Made by a program: the position numbers and the translations under genes. From the NCBI GenBank assembly GCA_036873135.1, contig JAPTYO010000059.1, forward strand, positions 13,385,066 to 13,449,065: a DNA stretch of 64,000 nucleotides, read 5' to 3'. The stretch comes from Clarkia xantiana subsp. parviflora (taxonomy: Eukaryota; Streptophyta; Magnoliopsida; Myrtales; Onagraceae). Shown here one piece after another: positions 1 to 12,175 of this stretch. The notes under the pieces are model-generated. The model was not told the origin of the DNA, ran no database searches, and worked only from the letters and a program-made list of their open reading frames with translations. Each line of letters starts with the position of its first letter. Positions within the stretch are counted from its first letter, which is position 1.

Positions 1-600
1 TGTATTATTAGCATCTCAAGGTAGTATTATGGAATTAAAAAAATGAGTCATTCATGGGGTTTACCAATCTCGAAATACTAATTAATATTTGTCATCTTCT
101 CGTTGCCATAAATCTATCACATAACACCTAGAGCTTTTCTAGCTATTTCAATTAAAAATCAATTATAGGGTTTTGTACCCAATTTAAGCCTACGGTTGTC
201 ATCATAGCACAAAACCCCACAAACACCAACTAGCTAGTAAACGCACCACATTCCAATTTGTATAATAAGCTAAACATTGTAAAATGGTATAAAGCAAGGT
301 AGCACATGAACAAATTAAAGATGCTTTCACTCTTCTAAAGAGCACTTTTTACACTTTTTAGGGTCTCATTTAGCAGTTATCGTATAAAATATTGGTCATA
401 AATATTTTTTTTATTTTCGTAAATTATGCGAATTTTGAATCCAAAATATATGATAACGAATTAATGTCTCACCACTTAGACAACCATTATTGGGGTGCGG
501 TTCTAAAAGATTAGTTAATTTGTTCATTTGCCAACAATTTTCTCGATCGTAGGCAAAGTTTATTTATTCTATAAGGTAAACGACTTAAGCTACTTGTGAG
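1..600. other. AT-rich intergenic DNA, no gene seen
   Basis: No open frame with protein-like composition, no recognisable terminal repeats and no RNA gene were found. It is ordinary AT-rich intergenic sequence leading into the TCGAG-rich repeat. Confidence 0.5.
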
Positions 601-1435
601 CTACTCCGATAAAATTCAAATTTGGCTCGAAAAAAATCGAGTCGAGTTTTCTAGTATGCTGAGTCGAGCTCGAGCTTGATAATGCTCGGCGCGAGTTACT
701 CGCGAGCCTAAACGAGTTTTGAGTTCGAGTTTATAAGTTGAGTCGAGCTTGATTCTTATAATTATTCTTATTAAATAATAATTAATTCTAATATAAGTAA
801 TCAAGTTCGAGTTTAGTCGAGCCGAGCTCGATTTTTTTAGTTATGAGAAATGTTAATTTATTGTGATAAATAATTGATTAACGAGTCGAGCCGAGCTAGA
901 TTATGTTGAGATTGGATTTGAGTCGAGTTCAAGTTTCAAAATTAGAGCTCGATCGAGTTCGAGTTTGGAAAATACTAATCCAGTCGACTCGAGCTTGACA
1001 GATACTCGGTTCGACTCGGCTTGTTTACACCCCTAATCAGATGGACTTAGATTAAAACATATTCGATTATAAATACAGCTGAATTTATAATAATTAAATT
1101 AAAAAATAGAATAAATTAACTTTTAAAAGATATAAATTTAATTAGATCTCAATTGTTACATAAATATTATTGAGATTGGATTCGAGTCGAGTTCGAGTTT
1201 CAAAATTAGAGCTCGATCGAGTTCGAGTTTGGAAAATACTAATCCAGTCGACTCGAGCTTGACAAATACTCGGTTCGACTCGGCTCGTTTACACCCCTAA
1301 TCAGATGGACTTAGATTAAAACATATTCGATTATAAATACAGCTGAATTTATAATAATTAAATTAAAAAATAGAATAAATTAAATTTTAAAAAATATAAA
1401 TTTAATTAGATCTCAATTATTATATAAATATTATT
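601..1435. repeat. TCGAG-rich dispersed repeat with a 264-bp tandem duplication
   Basis: The stretch is full of GAGTCGAG/CTCGAGC words and ends in TTTACACCCCTAA, the terminus typical of plant hAT-like non-autonomous elements that start TAGGGGTGTAAA. A unit of about 264 bp at 907-1170 is repeated almost exactly at 1171-1435, including its AT-rich tail. Related TCGAG-rich copies lie at 19.36-19.80 kb and 36.64-37.0 kb. The left end is degraded, and the short minus-strand frame over 616-804 is a by-product of the repeat. Confidence 0.6.
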
Positions 1436-2090
1436 GTGCATAGTCTAATAATTGTAAATATTGTATTTTAGTTTAACCTCTATATATGTGAAGTTCGTTA
1501 CTAGAAAGGTTTTTATGCCCTTAATTAGGTCACCTTTTTTTTTAACATGGAGGATATGGCAACATATATTATCCCTAAATGTATATACAACTTGCATCTT
1601 ATATATATCATGCATATGAATTATGAACCTTGTACGTAGTTGCATTTTTTTGGGGTCCACTAATTAAGCTAGTTGTATATATAGTCATGATATCCCGTCA
1701 AGAATATATTGTTGACGTTGTATTCACGTGCCTAGTGCCTCCACATCAGCAGCCACGTCACTGCCAACTCATTAAAGTGGCACTGCTACAGTATTTGCTA
1801 CAATAAATGGCACTGTAAAATTGACACTCTCTCCAGTAGTGGAGGCCAAGTTCCACTTCTACATTGGGACCCACATAATTTCATAATTCAAATATAATTT
1901 TTGCATTATATATAAATTATATATCATTATATATAAATTATATATTCATATTTTTTTACAAATACGGACATGAATAAATAATGAGATTCAAGTATTAGAT
2001 GTTTTAGTTAAAAAAAATAGGGAAAATATATACAAAATTATAAAAATGTAATTGAATTTTTTAATAAAAATTTACATTCTATAGGGATAA
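1436..2090. other. Intergenic, no gene seen
   Basis: AT-rich DNA. Around 1720-1860 there is a block of GGCACT/GTGCCT words that resembles the DNA flanking the CACTA element at 3.2-3.5 kb, so an old low-copy repeat is possible. No coding signal. Confidence 0.4.
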
Positions 2091-2490
2091 GAAAATAACC
2101 GGTCCGGTCGGTTCGGAACTGGTATAGACTGGACTGGTTCCAAACAGACCAATTATGCGAGAGGAGAACCAGACCAAAAACCAGTAATATACTTCTCAAA
2201 AAATTGATTTTTGACTGGACTAGACTGTTTTGAACTGGTTTTTAACTGGATCAGTTTTGTCGGATGATCAGTTTTTCGTTTTTTTTTAATTAGGGTAAAT
2301 TTGTATAGGAAAATGGACCGGACCAATTTTGAACCGAACCAGACTTTTTTTACAGTTCCAGTCCAAAATCGGTCCAGAATTTTTAGTGCTAATTTCAAAT
2401 TCAGTCCAGACCGGACCATACTGTTTTAATTAGTACCAATCCAGTTCGGAACATATTCAGGCCCGACCGGTTCGTGCATATCCATAGTTC
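2091..2490. repeat. Degenerate hAT-like MITE (ACCGGTCCGG family)
   Basis: The left side (GGATAAGAAAATAACCGGTC) and the reverse complement of the right side (TATGGATATGCACGAACCGG) look alike, and the interior is made of repeated CTGGACTGG / GAACTGGT words. This is the pattern of short plant hAT derivatives. No clear target duplication was found. The minus-strand frame at 2153-2419 is a by-product of the repeat. Confidence 0.4.
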
Positions 2491-3500
2491 TCTATTGTCA
2501 ATTCATTGCAATAATTATACGTTACTTGACCAAGGTAAAATTACTATTAGGTGCAGTCCCCATGCGGCATGCAGAATGATTGATAAGTATAATTGTTGAT
2601 ATAATAACATTGATCAATCAAATTCATTGAATCTATTATTTCACCATAATCAGTGTATATCTGTTATACGCTGATTGACATATCTTAATTCAACATCATC
2701 AACATATTCACGTTTATGTACATCCATGATCATATTAGTAAATTGATTATTGCATTAATCATGTGTTTTTATATATGATTTCCAGTATATGTAAATTAGA
2801 AATATAATATATATACATCTTTCTAAAAGTATAATTTTTATAATAATTTATCGTAAAAGATATATTTCTTTCAAATAATAATATAATATAATACGTAAAA
2901 TATATAAAAATATATATGCATTAAAATAATATAATATTTTGTAGTAATTATTTTCCATATTTAATAATTTGAAATGTTATACTATTTCAAAATTTAGAAT
3001 TAACGGTTATTCAACATGGTAACATATAAACAAATTAGATATGGAAATTTCGAAAATGATTCAAAGTTAAAAAGTAGTAATTTTGGTTCGTGTCGTTATT
3101 TATGTTACATAATATTCAAAATGACTGATTACGGCTCTTGTCTATCTGACTTAGCGTAACCGAATATATATACAATCAAAGAGATGAGCAACACAATCGA
3201 ATAAAATAATATTAAAAAGTTGGCACCGACATGAACAGTAACTTGGGAGTTCCTACTAGTAGGCACTGTCCCACTTCACTATTCATTCAATAATGGCAAA
3301 ACAGTAATATTAGTAATCCTAGTCACGCCTAGTGGCGCCTAGTCAGCGTCCAGTGGCAAAAATTGGAACTAGGCACTCCCATTTTGGAACAAGGCACTCC
3401 TATTGAAAATGCAAGTGCCTATTTAATCATTACCAGTAGGGACCAACAGTAAATGGCACTAGGCACTAGGCACTCTCTACAATAATAAATTTACAACATG
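2491..3500. other. Intergenic, no gene seen
   Basis: Very AT-rich to about 3200, then GGCACT/TAGTGCC-rich DNA that continues on the other side of the CACTA element (6811-6845). The element therefore landed inside an older repeat. Nothing coding. Confidence 0.4.
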
Positions 3501-5549
3501 CACTACTAGAAAACTGGTTTTAAGCGACGCAAAAGTTGTGACGCTTTTAAAAGCGTCGCAAATATTTTTGGCGGGCAGGGCTTTAGGCAACGTTTATGAA
3601 AACGTTGGCTAAACATTTATATTAAGAAGCGCTTTGTTTTGACGTTATCTATTGGTTTATGCAACGTTTTTTATTAGGGCGTTGCTTAATTATTAGTTTC
3701 AAACAACGTTTTATTAAACGTCACGTTAGTATATATATTAAGCAACACGTCATTTGAGCGTCGTTTAAAGTTTAAGGTTTACGCGACGTATTTAAGTAGA
3801 GCGTTTCTTACTGTTTAAATTTAAACAATGTTTATGGAAACGTTGACTTAAGTTGAGTATTAAGCATTGCTTATTTATAGCGTTGTTTAAAGTTTAAACT
3901 TAGGCGATGGATTTTAGTGAAACGTTGCTTTATTTTAGAGGTTTAAACAACGCTTTTTTTCAAAAAATAAAAAATCATATTTATTCATTTAAATATATTG
4001 GAAAGCCTACGGAACAGTTCCTTTCCTTCCTTCCCTTCGTTTATTCCTCGCTTTCCTTGCCTCCCCTCCTTCCATTCCCTTCCACACCCATATTCCACTT
4101 TCAATTTAACTAATTTTCTTCTTATTTTTGCTGAAAGGCTTTCAATTAAACTTATTGCTATGGTGAAGCGCTCAATCCCCTGGGTCTGTCGGTGGTACTC
4201 TTCAACGACAGATACAGAGGGAAGAGAGGTGAGTAACTGCAATCGGACTACGACCTTGCTCTTCACCTAGTCTGAAAGGAATGGCGACTCTGAGCGACTC
4301 CGATTCCAGGTGCAATGGTGCTTGATCCACTACGATTCCAGGTTTGTTCATTCATTCATCACTCGTTTTCTTAGGTTCATCCTGCGATTCTAGGTTTGTT
4401 CATTCAGTCACTCTAGATTAGGTTTAAGGTGAGTCTGATCCTGTACATGCTTTCAATTTATAGTGATTCAAATTCGTAAATGATTCAAGGAAAAAAAACT
4501 CGTTGAATCTTCTCTTAAATCGAGTTGCTCTGTTGATGTATATGGCCTTTACTGATGTTGTTTTAATTCAGGCCAGGATTCCACCAGCAGCGGCAAGGTG
4601 GAGCCAAAGGAGTGTTCATGAATCCCTCAGTAGCTTTTGTGGTGCTCGTAGTCTGCACTCTGTCGTTCCTCTCCCTCACAGGTAGTCTGTCGGTGATAAA
4701 CCAAGTTCAAATTTAACTCAATTACTGGTTTGATGTTTTCGAACACGGTAAGCTCCCTATTTTACTGATTTACTGACAAGGGAATACATTTAAGGGGAGG
4801 GGACATGTATGGTTGTGCTTTGCTGGGACTAGGGGCTTGTCTGGGTTGACCATTTTGAGTTCTAAATAGATGCGCTTGTCTGCGTTTGACATTTTGAATT
4901 CTAAGTAGGAATCTGAATTGAACAATTTGAGTTCCAAATCCAATGCCTGAACTAGTCAGATGTTTAGCTGATTCATTCGTACTAGCACTTAGCATGTACT
5001 GGTCTCACTTAGTGCATGTTTTGTTTACTTATTCATCAATTGCTGAATTGGCTGAGCTGTAGCTAAAGAGTATGAAAATGATTCTTGCTTCTGATCAAAT
5101 TTTGTTAATCTCTCAGATTCTCCACATTGATGATTGATTGGTTTTGTAGCTCTAGTTGGTTACAATAATCACTCTTGTTTTGGATGTTCTGTTTAAAGTT
5201 AGTTTAGATGACATGAAATGGTACACAAGTGCATCAGCTGAGGTCTGGTGCATCCTTTATTGATGAATTAGGCTTAGTTTTAGTTTTGATCAAGTGGCAA
5301 TTATTTGTCCAATTGGTGTAGTACTAGACTTTGGGAGCGAACCAGAAAAACAGAGTGTTGATGACAGTTATACACAATGCTTGCCTACTAATGTTGACTT
5401 GCGTGTAGATTTAAATGATTCTACAAGCTTTGTTAGGGTTCGTTCTATTCTAACTGATTTTCTTGGAACCATAGCTCGGAATGAGTAATATAGATAAAAA
5501 TGCCTAAATATAGATTCATGTGTTGTTGTGTTTTATGTCATATGAGAAA

Positions 5550-5999
5550 GCATCAGAACTAGTTGTTACAAAGTCTGTACCTGTCATTTCTGAATCACAG
5601 AAGATTGTCTTGGAGAATGAGGTTTATGAGGAGGTGGTTGGAGTAGATATATACGGTCGCATAAGAGGATATTAGTTGGGAGTTACCACATCCGTTCTAA
5701 ATGGAGGGAGTGCTAGTTCAAGTCGGAACGAGCATTATGAGACAATGTTTAGGGAGTACCAAGCAACCATTGCTGAACAGTCAGAGGCACTTGCACGTGC
5801 ACAAGCTGAGCAGGCGGAGGCACTTGAGCGTGCACGAGTTGAGCAGGCAGAGGCACTTGAGCGCGCACGAGTTGAGCAGGCGGAGGCACTTGAGCGTGTC
5901 AGGGTTGAGCAAGCAGTGGCACTAGAGCGTGTTCGAACGAATGCACGAGCGGAGATGTTCGCTATTCTTAAGGGGTTTGGACTGAGCCAACCTTCTTAA
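5550..5999 (+). pseudogene. CACTA transposase-like C-terminal remnant with coiled-coil repeats
   Basis: One reading frame runs from before 5580 through a stop (TAG, about 5673-5675) to the stop at 5997-5999. Before the stop it reads ...EVVGVDIYGRIRGY, after it LGVTTS. This resembles the GRVRGYG-x-GVT motif near the C-terminus of plant En/Spm transposase (Transposase_24/TNPA-like) proteins. Residues after that form a coiled coil built from about four 11-residue repeats of the type EQAEALERARV, encoded by 33-bp repeats at about 5805-5930. The frame after the stop has no ATG at its head, so it is read as a broken exon. The upstream frame at 5294-5488 may be another exon but was not recognised. 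Confidence 0.55.
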
Positions 6000-6229
6000 G
6001 ATATGAGCTCTTATTATGTTTATGACTATCAAGTCAGTTATTATATTTTGACAACTATCTCTACTGTTTTAGTTGTGAACTTCTATTATGTTTATGTAAA
6101 AAACTATCAACTACTTTGTTTATGATGACTTTTTTTTTGTAGAATAAATGTATGGTCTCTTTGGATTCAATGAATTTGAGTATAATTGGTATCCAATTAA
6201 ATAATTTAATATATTGCATTGTTGGTTTA

Positions 6230-6560
6230 GGCAAAGCAACGCAAAAAGCGTTGTTTATACAAGCGTTGTCTATACTAGAAGTATAGGCAACGCAAAAAGC
6301 GTTGTCTATACTAGAAGTATAGGCAACGCAAAAAGCGTTGTCTATACTAGAAGTATAGGCAACGCAATAAGCGTTGTCTATACTTGAAGTATAGGCAACG
6401 CAAAAAGCGTTGTCTATACTTGAAGTATAGGCAACGTAGATAGCGTTGTCTATACAAGAAGTATAGGCAACGCACAATGCGTTGTCAATACTTGAAGTAT
6501 AGGCAACGCACAATGCGTTGTCTATACTTGAAGTATAGGCAACGCAAAATGCATTGTCTA
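6230..6560. repeat. 36-bp subterminal tandem repeat array of the CACTA element
   Basis: About eight to nine copies of a 36-bp unit containing GTATAGGCAACGC and GCGTTGTCTATAC, so each unit is itself a partial palindrome. Copies differ mainly in the middle (AAAAA, AATAA, ACAAT). The array lies just inside the right end of the CACTA element, where the transposase normally binds. A minus-strand open frame across it only translates the repeat (12-residue period). Confidence 0.85.
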
Positions 6561-6810
6561 TACTTAAAAGTTACACAACGTTTTTCGACGTTATCTAATC
6601 CTTAGATAAGGACGACGTTAAAAAAACGTCGCATTTACTTATTTTTTAGGCGACGCTTAAAGATAAACGTCGCAAAATTTTAGGCAACTTCCCCCAATGC
6701 CGACGCTTCCATGTGCGTCGCGGATTGCGTCGCCAAACTTTAGGCGACGCAAAAAGCGTTGCCTAAAGCAAATTTTAGCGTTGCTTAAACCCTGTTTTCT
6801 AGTAGTGATG

Positions 6811-7547
6811 GAACTAGGCACTAGACATTATTGGAAGTGCTCTAAATGACAATTAATTGCACCTTAAAAAATAATATTTTATATAATATTTTTTATTAAT
6901 AACAAATCATAAAGTAATTGCTTCTACTATTATAATTCGATAGGGGGAATATCTCAACAAGTGGTAATTTAGTAGGACACGAGCATTGTTGAGCTTTCGA
7001 TATCGTAAGGCGTAAGCCATGCAACCAAAACTTTAACAAAGCACCAAAGATCGCATAATAATGATTCTAATAATTAAAAAAATTTATAGTCAATATTTTA
7101 ATTGATCAAATATAAAACCATTTTAATTATTACGTTCTGATTTCGATGTAAGTGTAAATTATTCTAAAAGTAAAACTATAATTTTAAAGATGCTACTCTA
7201 TTGATATGTCACTCTTAATTAGACACCCGAAGAAAATAAAATAATTCTCAACTATTTGTGTTCATTAAAAGACACTTCCCCCAGTTCTTCGAAGATTTTC
7301 ATGTTTTTTTTTTTATTCTTTTTAATGTTTTAAAATCGAGCCGTTAGATTAATAATATTTTTGTTGGCCAAGAGATCAAGTGTATTATTATTTGTATAAA
7401 TTATATAAATTATTTTTATTTATCTCTGACAGAATCAGGTATATTATGTGGTTACAAAATTAATTTAAATTACATCCGAATTTCGTTTTAATTAAACACT
7501 ATTTTAAATATTCTATTTAGCTTCTGTGGGAGGCGATTTCAATGCTA
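6811..7547. other. Intergenic, no gene seen
   Basis: AT-rich sequence following the CACTA insertion. No frame, RNA signal or element boundary was recognised. Confidence 0.4.
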
Positions 7548-7550
7548 TTA

Positions 7551-7965
7551 GCATCCACAATGGTTTTACATAAATTGTATTCTTTAAAGTTGACACGTAG
7601 ACATTTATGTACACTTTAAGTAATACTTAAATTTAAGACACACGTAAAAAATATTTTCTCTGCAATCGTATTACTTAAACATATTCCTTAAATATATTTT
7701 ATTATTAAATTTTCTAACAACCACCAATAAGATATTAGCATTAATTATAAAATGAATTAATTTATAATAAAAAATTGGTTACGTAATACATAGTGCATTA
7801 CTTAAATTTAAGGAATGCTTTATGTAAAAACATAAATTTACGTGTGGATCCCATCTTTAAGGAATGCTATGTAAAACCACTGTAGATAGTTTTTATTGCT
7901 TTACTTAAATAAACATGTAGGACCCACGTTTACGTAATATTTACGTAATACCACTGTGGATGCTC
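7551..7965. mobile_element. Harbinger/Tourist-like MITE, copy 1
   Basis: The left end reads GCATCCACAATGGTTTTAC and the right end CCACTGTGGATGCTC, giving imperfect terminal inverted repeats. TTA flanks both sides (7548-7550, 7966-7968), the typical PIF/Harbinger target duplication. Three further copies lie at 22354-22728, 37158-37572 and 38596-39011. It is about 415 bp with no coding capacity. Confidence 0.78.
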
Positions 7966-7968
7966 TTA

Positions 7969-10308
7969 GTAAATAACAAACATCTTAATTAATATTATTA
8001 TGTTTTCCGTAGACTTAAATGTAAAACATGCACTGCGCTTCCCAAAGCTTTCTTGGAAAAGAATAGTTAAAATCCGGTTTTGCTAGGGTGTTGGATAACT
8101 AATCACGTCCTTGTTTGTACGTTGTTGGATAACTTAATAACAACTAACACGACAACAATATATATAGTTGTTCTTTTACTCGACCAACTTTAGTTTTGTA
8201 TATAATATTAGTGATGACTCAGTTAATGTTGTATCTTATATAGTTTAGTATTAAAAAAAAAACAAACAAACAAATTATAGGGAGGAAATACAACCTAAAT
8301 TTGTATAATTTTTGTTATGTGGACTTCAACGTAAAAACACAAAAAGATCACCTAATTTTAATTAAACGATAAGATAAAATCTTGAAAGATATCCGAGAGA
8401 GACATTAAGATCTATTTTGGATTACTAAAATTGCTCTTATATTATGTTATCAATTAAAATATAAATAATCTTAATTAGCTTGTAGTGTTGTATATAATAA
8501 TTCTTAACACATTTTTTTTCTTTTAGTTGTTAGTCTAAAACAATTAATCTTTAGGTAGTTGATATCACTCTACAGACTACAATGCAAAGCAGTCAACAGT
8601 AGGTGCAAGTTTTCACTTTAGTCAAAGCAGCCAAATATATATGAATTTCTACCACTTGAACAGCATGAGATTTGAAGCTAGCTAGTTAACAAAAAGACAA
8701 TCCCATTATTTATCATAAATACATTAGTAATATGAATAGAAATTTACCTATAAATTAAAATATTAAGTGGTATATACATAGCCCACAATTTTATTGGAGT
8801 AGAGACAAGAGACAAAGGATCTAGATGACATATTATGCTTCTTATTATGGACAATCGATCTCAATATTTCAGATCATATAACAAACAACTACACTTCACA
8901 CTTATCATCACATACCAAATAATTAGGTTATTATTATTATATACATTTTAGAAATCGATATTAATGGATGTCCGCAAGCAACGTTAATAATAAATAATTA
9001 TAAAATATATATAAAAAAATAGATGCGTGTATATCCATCCATTCAAACTGCACCGACTTATACTAGGGCACGTGAAGGAACAAAGATGCATCACTTAGTG
9101 AGACGACCGTCAACTTATTGACGGCCGTAAGTGCTGCCGTATGTAATGCATGCACTATATATTATTATGGGTTAATTAAAATAATAATTGTTATGCGTGT
9201 TCGATTTATGCGTGAGAAATAAATCAACATAATTTATGCGTGTTCGATTTTCATCACTATTTGACAATTAAAATGAAATTTACGCTTGATAATGTTATTG
9301 ATAGTTCAGTTTGTTCAATCCCTATAAAAAAAATCATTTTTTATTTTTTTTAATGCTCAAAGCTAGTTTTTAATCAAGTTGTATTGTTTTTCACTAGGTT
9401 GATAACCATATTATTTGCAAACGGCGAAATATAATAACATAGTAAATTGATAAAAATAAAATAAAACATGAACAACCAAATTGTTCAAAAAGAAATTTTA
9501 AATTTTAGGTAGCAATTTATCTAAATCTTTAAACACTAGCTAACAATTTTGGCAATTAACATTTTTTCTTATTAAATCGTTGTAATTTTGTATAATGTAT
9601 TGGGGTAATATGGTAATTTGAAGCTTACGTAGCCCACTTTAAAAGCGCGCGTGCAGTAGCTGATGTGTCGTAGACTAGACACTAGAGTAGACCAGAAGCT
9701 AGGCCGTAGCCCAAATAGCTGTCGACTTCTTCTTCTTCTCCTATGGACTGGAGCCATTCGCTGGGCTGGTGGCTCCATAATATGAAATATGAAAATAATT
9801 ATATTCATGCACTTCCAACTTTGCATAGATACTAGATTTGACCCTGATATTTTCAATTGTAGTATTATAACCTTTTAGTTTTTACCCTGGTAGGTATACT
9901 AATATTTTCCGAAGAGGGGGAAACTATCCACATTTTCGACAAGTTTGGTTCTTTTTGCACCATTCAATTATTTCTTAAAATTGGCACACACACACAAAAA
10001 AATCGTAATAAACATTAAATAATTTTAATAACTAAGCAATTATTTCTCTTTGAAAATTACAAAAAGTAAGATTCTTGGGAAATAATATGATGGGAGGAGC
10101 TACTGGTTTCTTTAGGTCAAATCCCTACTTCTGTACATCCCAGGCTTATGCAGAAGGAGATAATAATGTATTTAGCCAAAATAATAATAATAATAATAAT
10201 TATTATAATAATAATAATGTTGAGTGTAGGTTTGAACGATTTTATGTTTGGACGTAATTTGAGATGTAATTTTATGTTACGTTTCATATTACGTTGTTTC
10301 GTAAATTA
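7969..10308. other. Long AT-rich intergenic stretch
   Basis: No gene was recognised in 2.3 kb. A short frame with an ATG at 10087 runs into an AAT microsatellite (about 10178-10217, Asn-rich translation) and ends at 10257; it matches no family known to me and may be a gene fragment or chance. Confidence 0.4.
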
Positions 10309-10781
10309 TGTTGAATAACCCACTATGATAAGAGTAAGTATATAAGTAAGTGGGTTATCTTCTTCTATTATCAATTGATTTTAAAATGGAACCCCACTTG
10401 TATAAATGCTTACTATTTGATCGATTTGACTCGGTCAAATGTGAAATTTAACATGGTATCCAGACTCTGGTTCCGATTATTAGCGGTGTTGGGTTAGGGA
10501 CCCATTTGTTGACTCCACGTACCATATTTGTGTGCGGATCAGGTATGGGCATGAAAGTGTGATTTGTTTAAATTAAGTCACAACCCGTTCGGAATTTTTT
10601 TTTAAACGCCTTAGTTGGGGGAGTTGGTGAATATCTCATTGTGATAAGTCCCACACCGATGGGTTAGTAAATTAAGAGCAAGTATATAAGAAAGTGGACT
10701 ACCTCCTTAGTTTTAGGATAAAATCCTAACTTATATAAATGCTTGCTTCTAGTTTGATTTAGCTTTATGTGGAATTTAACA
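10309..10781 (+). mobile_element. TRIM-type miniature LTR retrotransposon
   Basis: Two related segments of about 145-160 bp bracket a short interior. The first (10309-10453) begins TGTTGAAT and ends ATTTAACA. It is followed at once by TGGTATCCAGACT, close to the TGGTATCAGAGC primer-binding site that pairs with initiator tRNA-Met. The second (10622-10781) starts after a purine-rich TTAGTTGGGGGAG and shares the AAGTATATAAG, TATAAATGCTT and ATTTAAC blocks with the first. The interior is only about 170 bp and codes for nothing, as in TRIMs. The second repeat's initial TG has become AG and no 5-bp target duplication is left, so the copy is old. Confidence 0.65.
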
Positions 10782-10889
10782 AACCAAACGGCAGAGTGTG
10801 TACTGTAATGTAATACAGTGTACATTATTTTGAGATTATTCCAGAGTTAGAATATGATCATTTTGTACTAATTAAAGTGCATTTATAAA

Positions 10890-10965
10890 TATTTCAGGCC
10901 CATGTGACGTTCTTAAGGGATTCGAATTTGGGATCTCGGAATCACTAGACCACTCTGCTAGTGGC
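10890..10965 (-). mobile_element. tRNA-derived SINE-like segment (A and B boxes)
   Basis: Read on the minus strand, TAGCAGAGTGGTC (10960-10948) fits the pol III A box and ATTCGAATC (about 10927-10919) fits the B box, about 30 bp apart as in tRNA genes. The surrounding sequence does not fold as a complete tRNA, so a tRNA-derived SINE head or a tRNA relic is more likely. The 3' end of the element was not determined. Confidence 0.45.
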
Positions 10966-11399
10966 TATAAAATGGTTGAATTATTACTTATTTTTCGCTA
11001 GTGTACTATTATTATAGGACCATCTGAAATAAGGTCGTCCATAAATGTGAACGATCATTATTTAGCCGAACCATATTATATTATTATGTTGGTGTATTCC
11101 AAAGGAAGCCAAGCTCTAACAACTCTAGTATTTTTGGATATATTCTAAATTCGAGGATAAAATAAATGTTACAATATATATGGCTTATAAGAGTTAGGAC
11201 CACAAATGTGGCTAATGTCACGTGTAAATGCATTATAATAGACAAAGTTCATGCAACCCACCAATCTTTGGCATTTTTTAATTAAAGATGTGAGAGGATT
11301 TGTATCGTATGTCCTTAGCTGACTTTGAAAGTCATCGCAATCTTCACTCACTCTATCATTCAATATCAATATTTTGTGTGATTTTGTGTGTCGTATTAT

Positions 11400-12175
11400 G
11401 TGCTTATTAGTGTGAACAAAATACCCGATTGGAATTGAAACCGATTTGGAACCGATCGTTTAGGTAGATTCCGAATAAAAGTAAACGATTCTGAAATAAT
11501 ATTTCAGGAACTGATATTTCGGATTTCGATTTCAGGATAAACATTTGGAAATCCAAAATATTGGAATCGGAACAGTTTAGTATATATATATATGTTTAAT
11601 TTTTTATTTTTTACAAAACTAAATGTTTTGTTACTAAGTTATTGACATTTTCTATTCAGTTACGCAACATGATTAATAGTTGTAGCTTGTATATGTGTTT
11701 GTTGACATATCAATAAAAAGATCATACGCTTAGATTGACTTTGTAGAAAAATACATGGACGTAACAAATTCCAAACAGGTATCCGAAACCGATCGTACCT
11801 AAACGGTTTTGAGACAGTTCCAATTCAAACGGTTTTGGAACGGTTCTAGGTAATGAATGTAAGGAACCGTTTGGTATTGATTTGACTTAATAAGTATCAT
11901 AAAATTACCGAGTACTCGGGACCGCTCAACCCTAATGTTTATACAATATAATACAGGATGTAATTGACAGTCTTGGATAGTTAGGAGTTCAATTAGGTTT
12001 ATTATGAGTAACAGATGTAAGCAACCGTTTGATATTAATATTGGTTGGGTTCCTGGATACCCTAAAATTACAGGGTATCCGAAACCGCTGACGCCTATTG
12101 TTTATATAATAGAATACAAGATATAATTGACAATCTTGGATAGTTAGGAGTCCAATTAGGTTTATTTTTCATGGG
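11400..12175. repeat. Degenerate AACCG-rich repeat with a tandem duplication
   Basis: 11400-11880 is rich in GAACCG/CGGTTC words in inverted arrangement, like a decayed hAT-type MITE. A following segment is duplicated with a period of about 164 bp: around 11932-12005 and 12096-12170 both contain GACAGTCTTGGATAGTTAGG or a close variant, and then CAATTAGGTTTATT. No coding signal. Confidence 0.45.

Larger units (their letters stand above)
3501..6807. mobile_element. CACTA (En/Spm-type) DNA transposon, non-autonomous
   Basis: The left end begins CACTACTAGAAAAC. The right end, read as reverse complement, begins CACTACTAGAAAAC as well and continues with a related GTTTAAGC block. The element is flanked by the 3-bp direct repeat ATG (3498-3500 and 6808-6810), as expected for CACTA insertion. 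Subterminal regions carry many copies of GCGTTG/CAACGC and GCGTCG/CGACGC words in both orientations, the usual binding-site pattern of this superfamily. At 3.3 kb it is short and has no complete transposase; only remnants of a transposase-like frame remain near 5.5-6.0 kb. Movement, if any, would need enzyme from another copy. Confidence 0.88.

Noticed and set aside
4503..4995. Host gene fragment captured by the CACTA element
   Set aside because: The short frames at 4.0-5.0 kb could be untranslated or captured sequence, but none was recognisable as a known gene.
6061..6513. 150-codon minus-strand frame with 12-residue repeats
   Set aside because: It only translates the 36-bp subterminal array of the CACTA element and has no homology or start context.
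6230..6560. CRISPR-like regular array
   Set aside because: Units are directly abutting without unique spacers, in plant DNA and inside a CACTA terminus; it is a transposon subterminal repeat.
10075..10257. Small Asn-rich protein gene
   Set aside because: Most of it is an AAT microsatellite next to a short unrecognised stretch; no support for a real gene.
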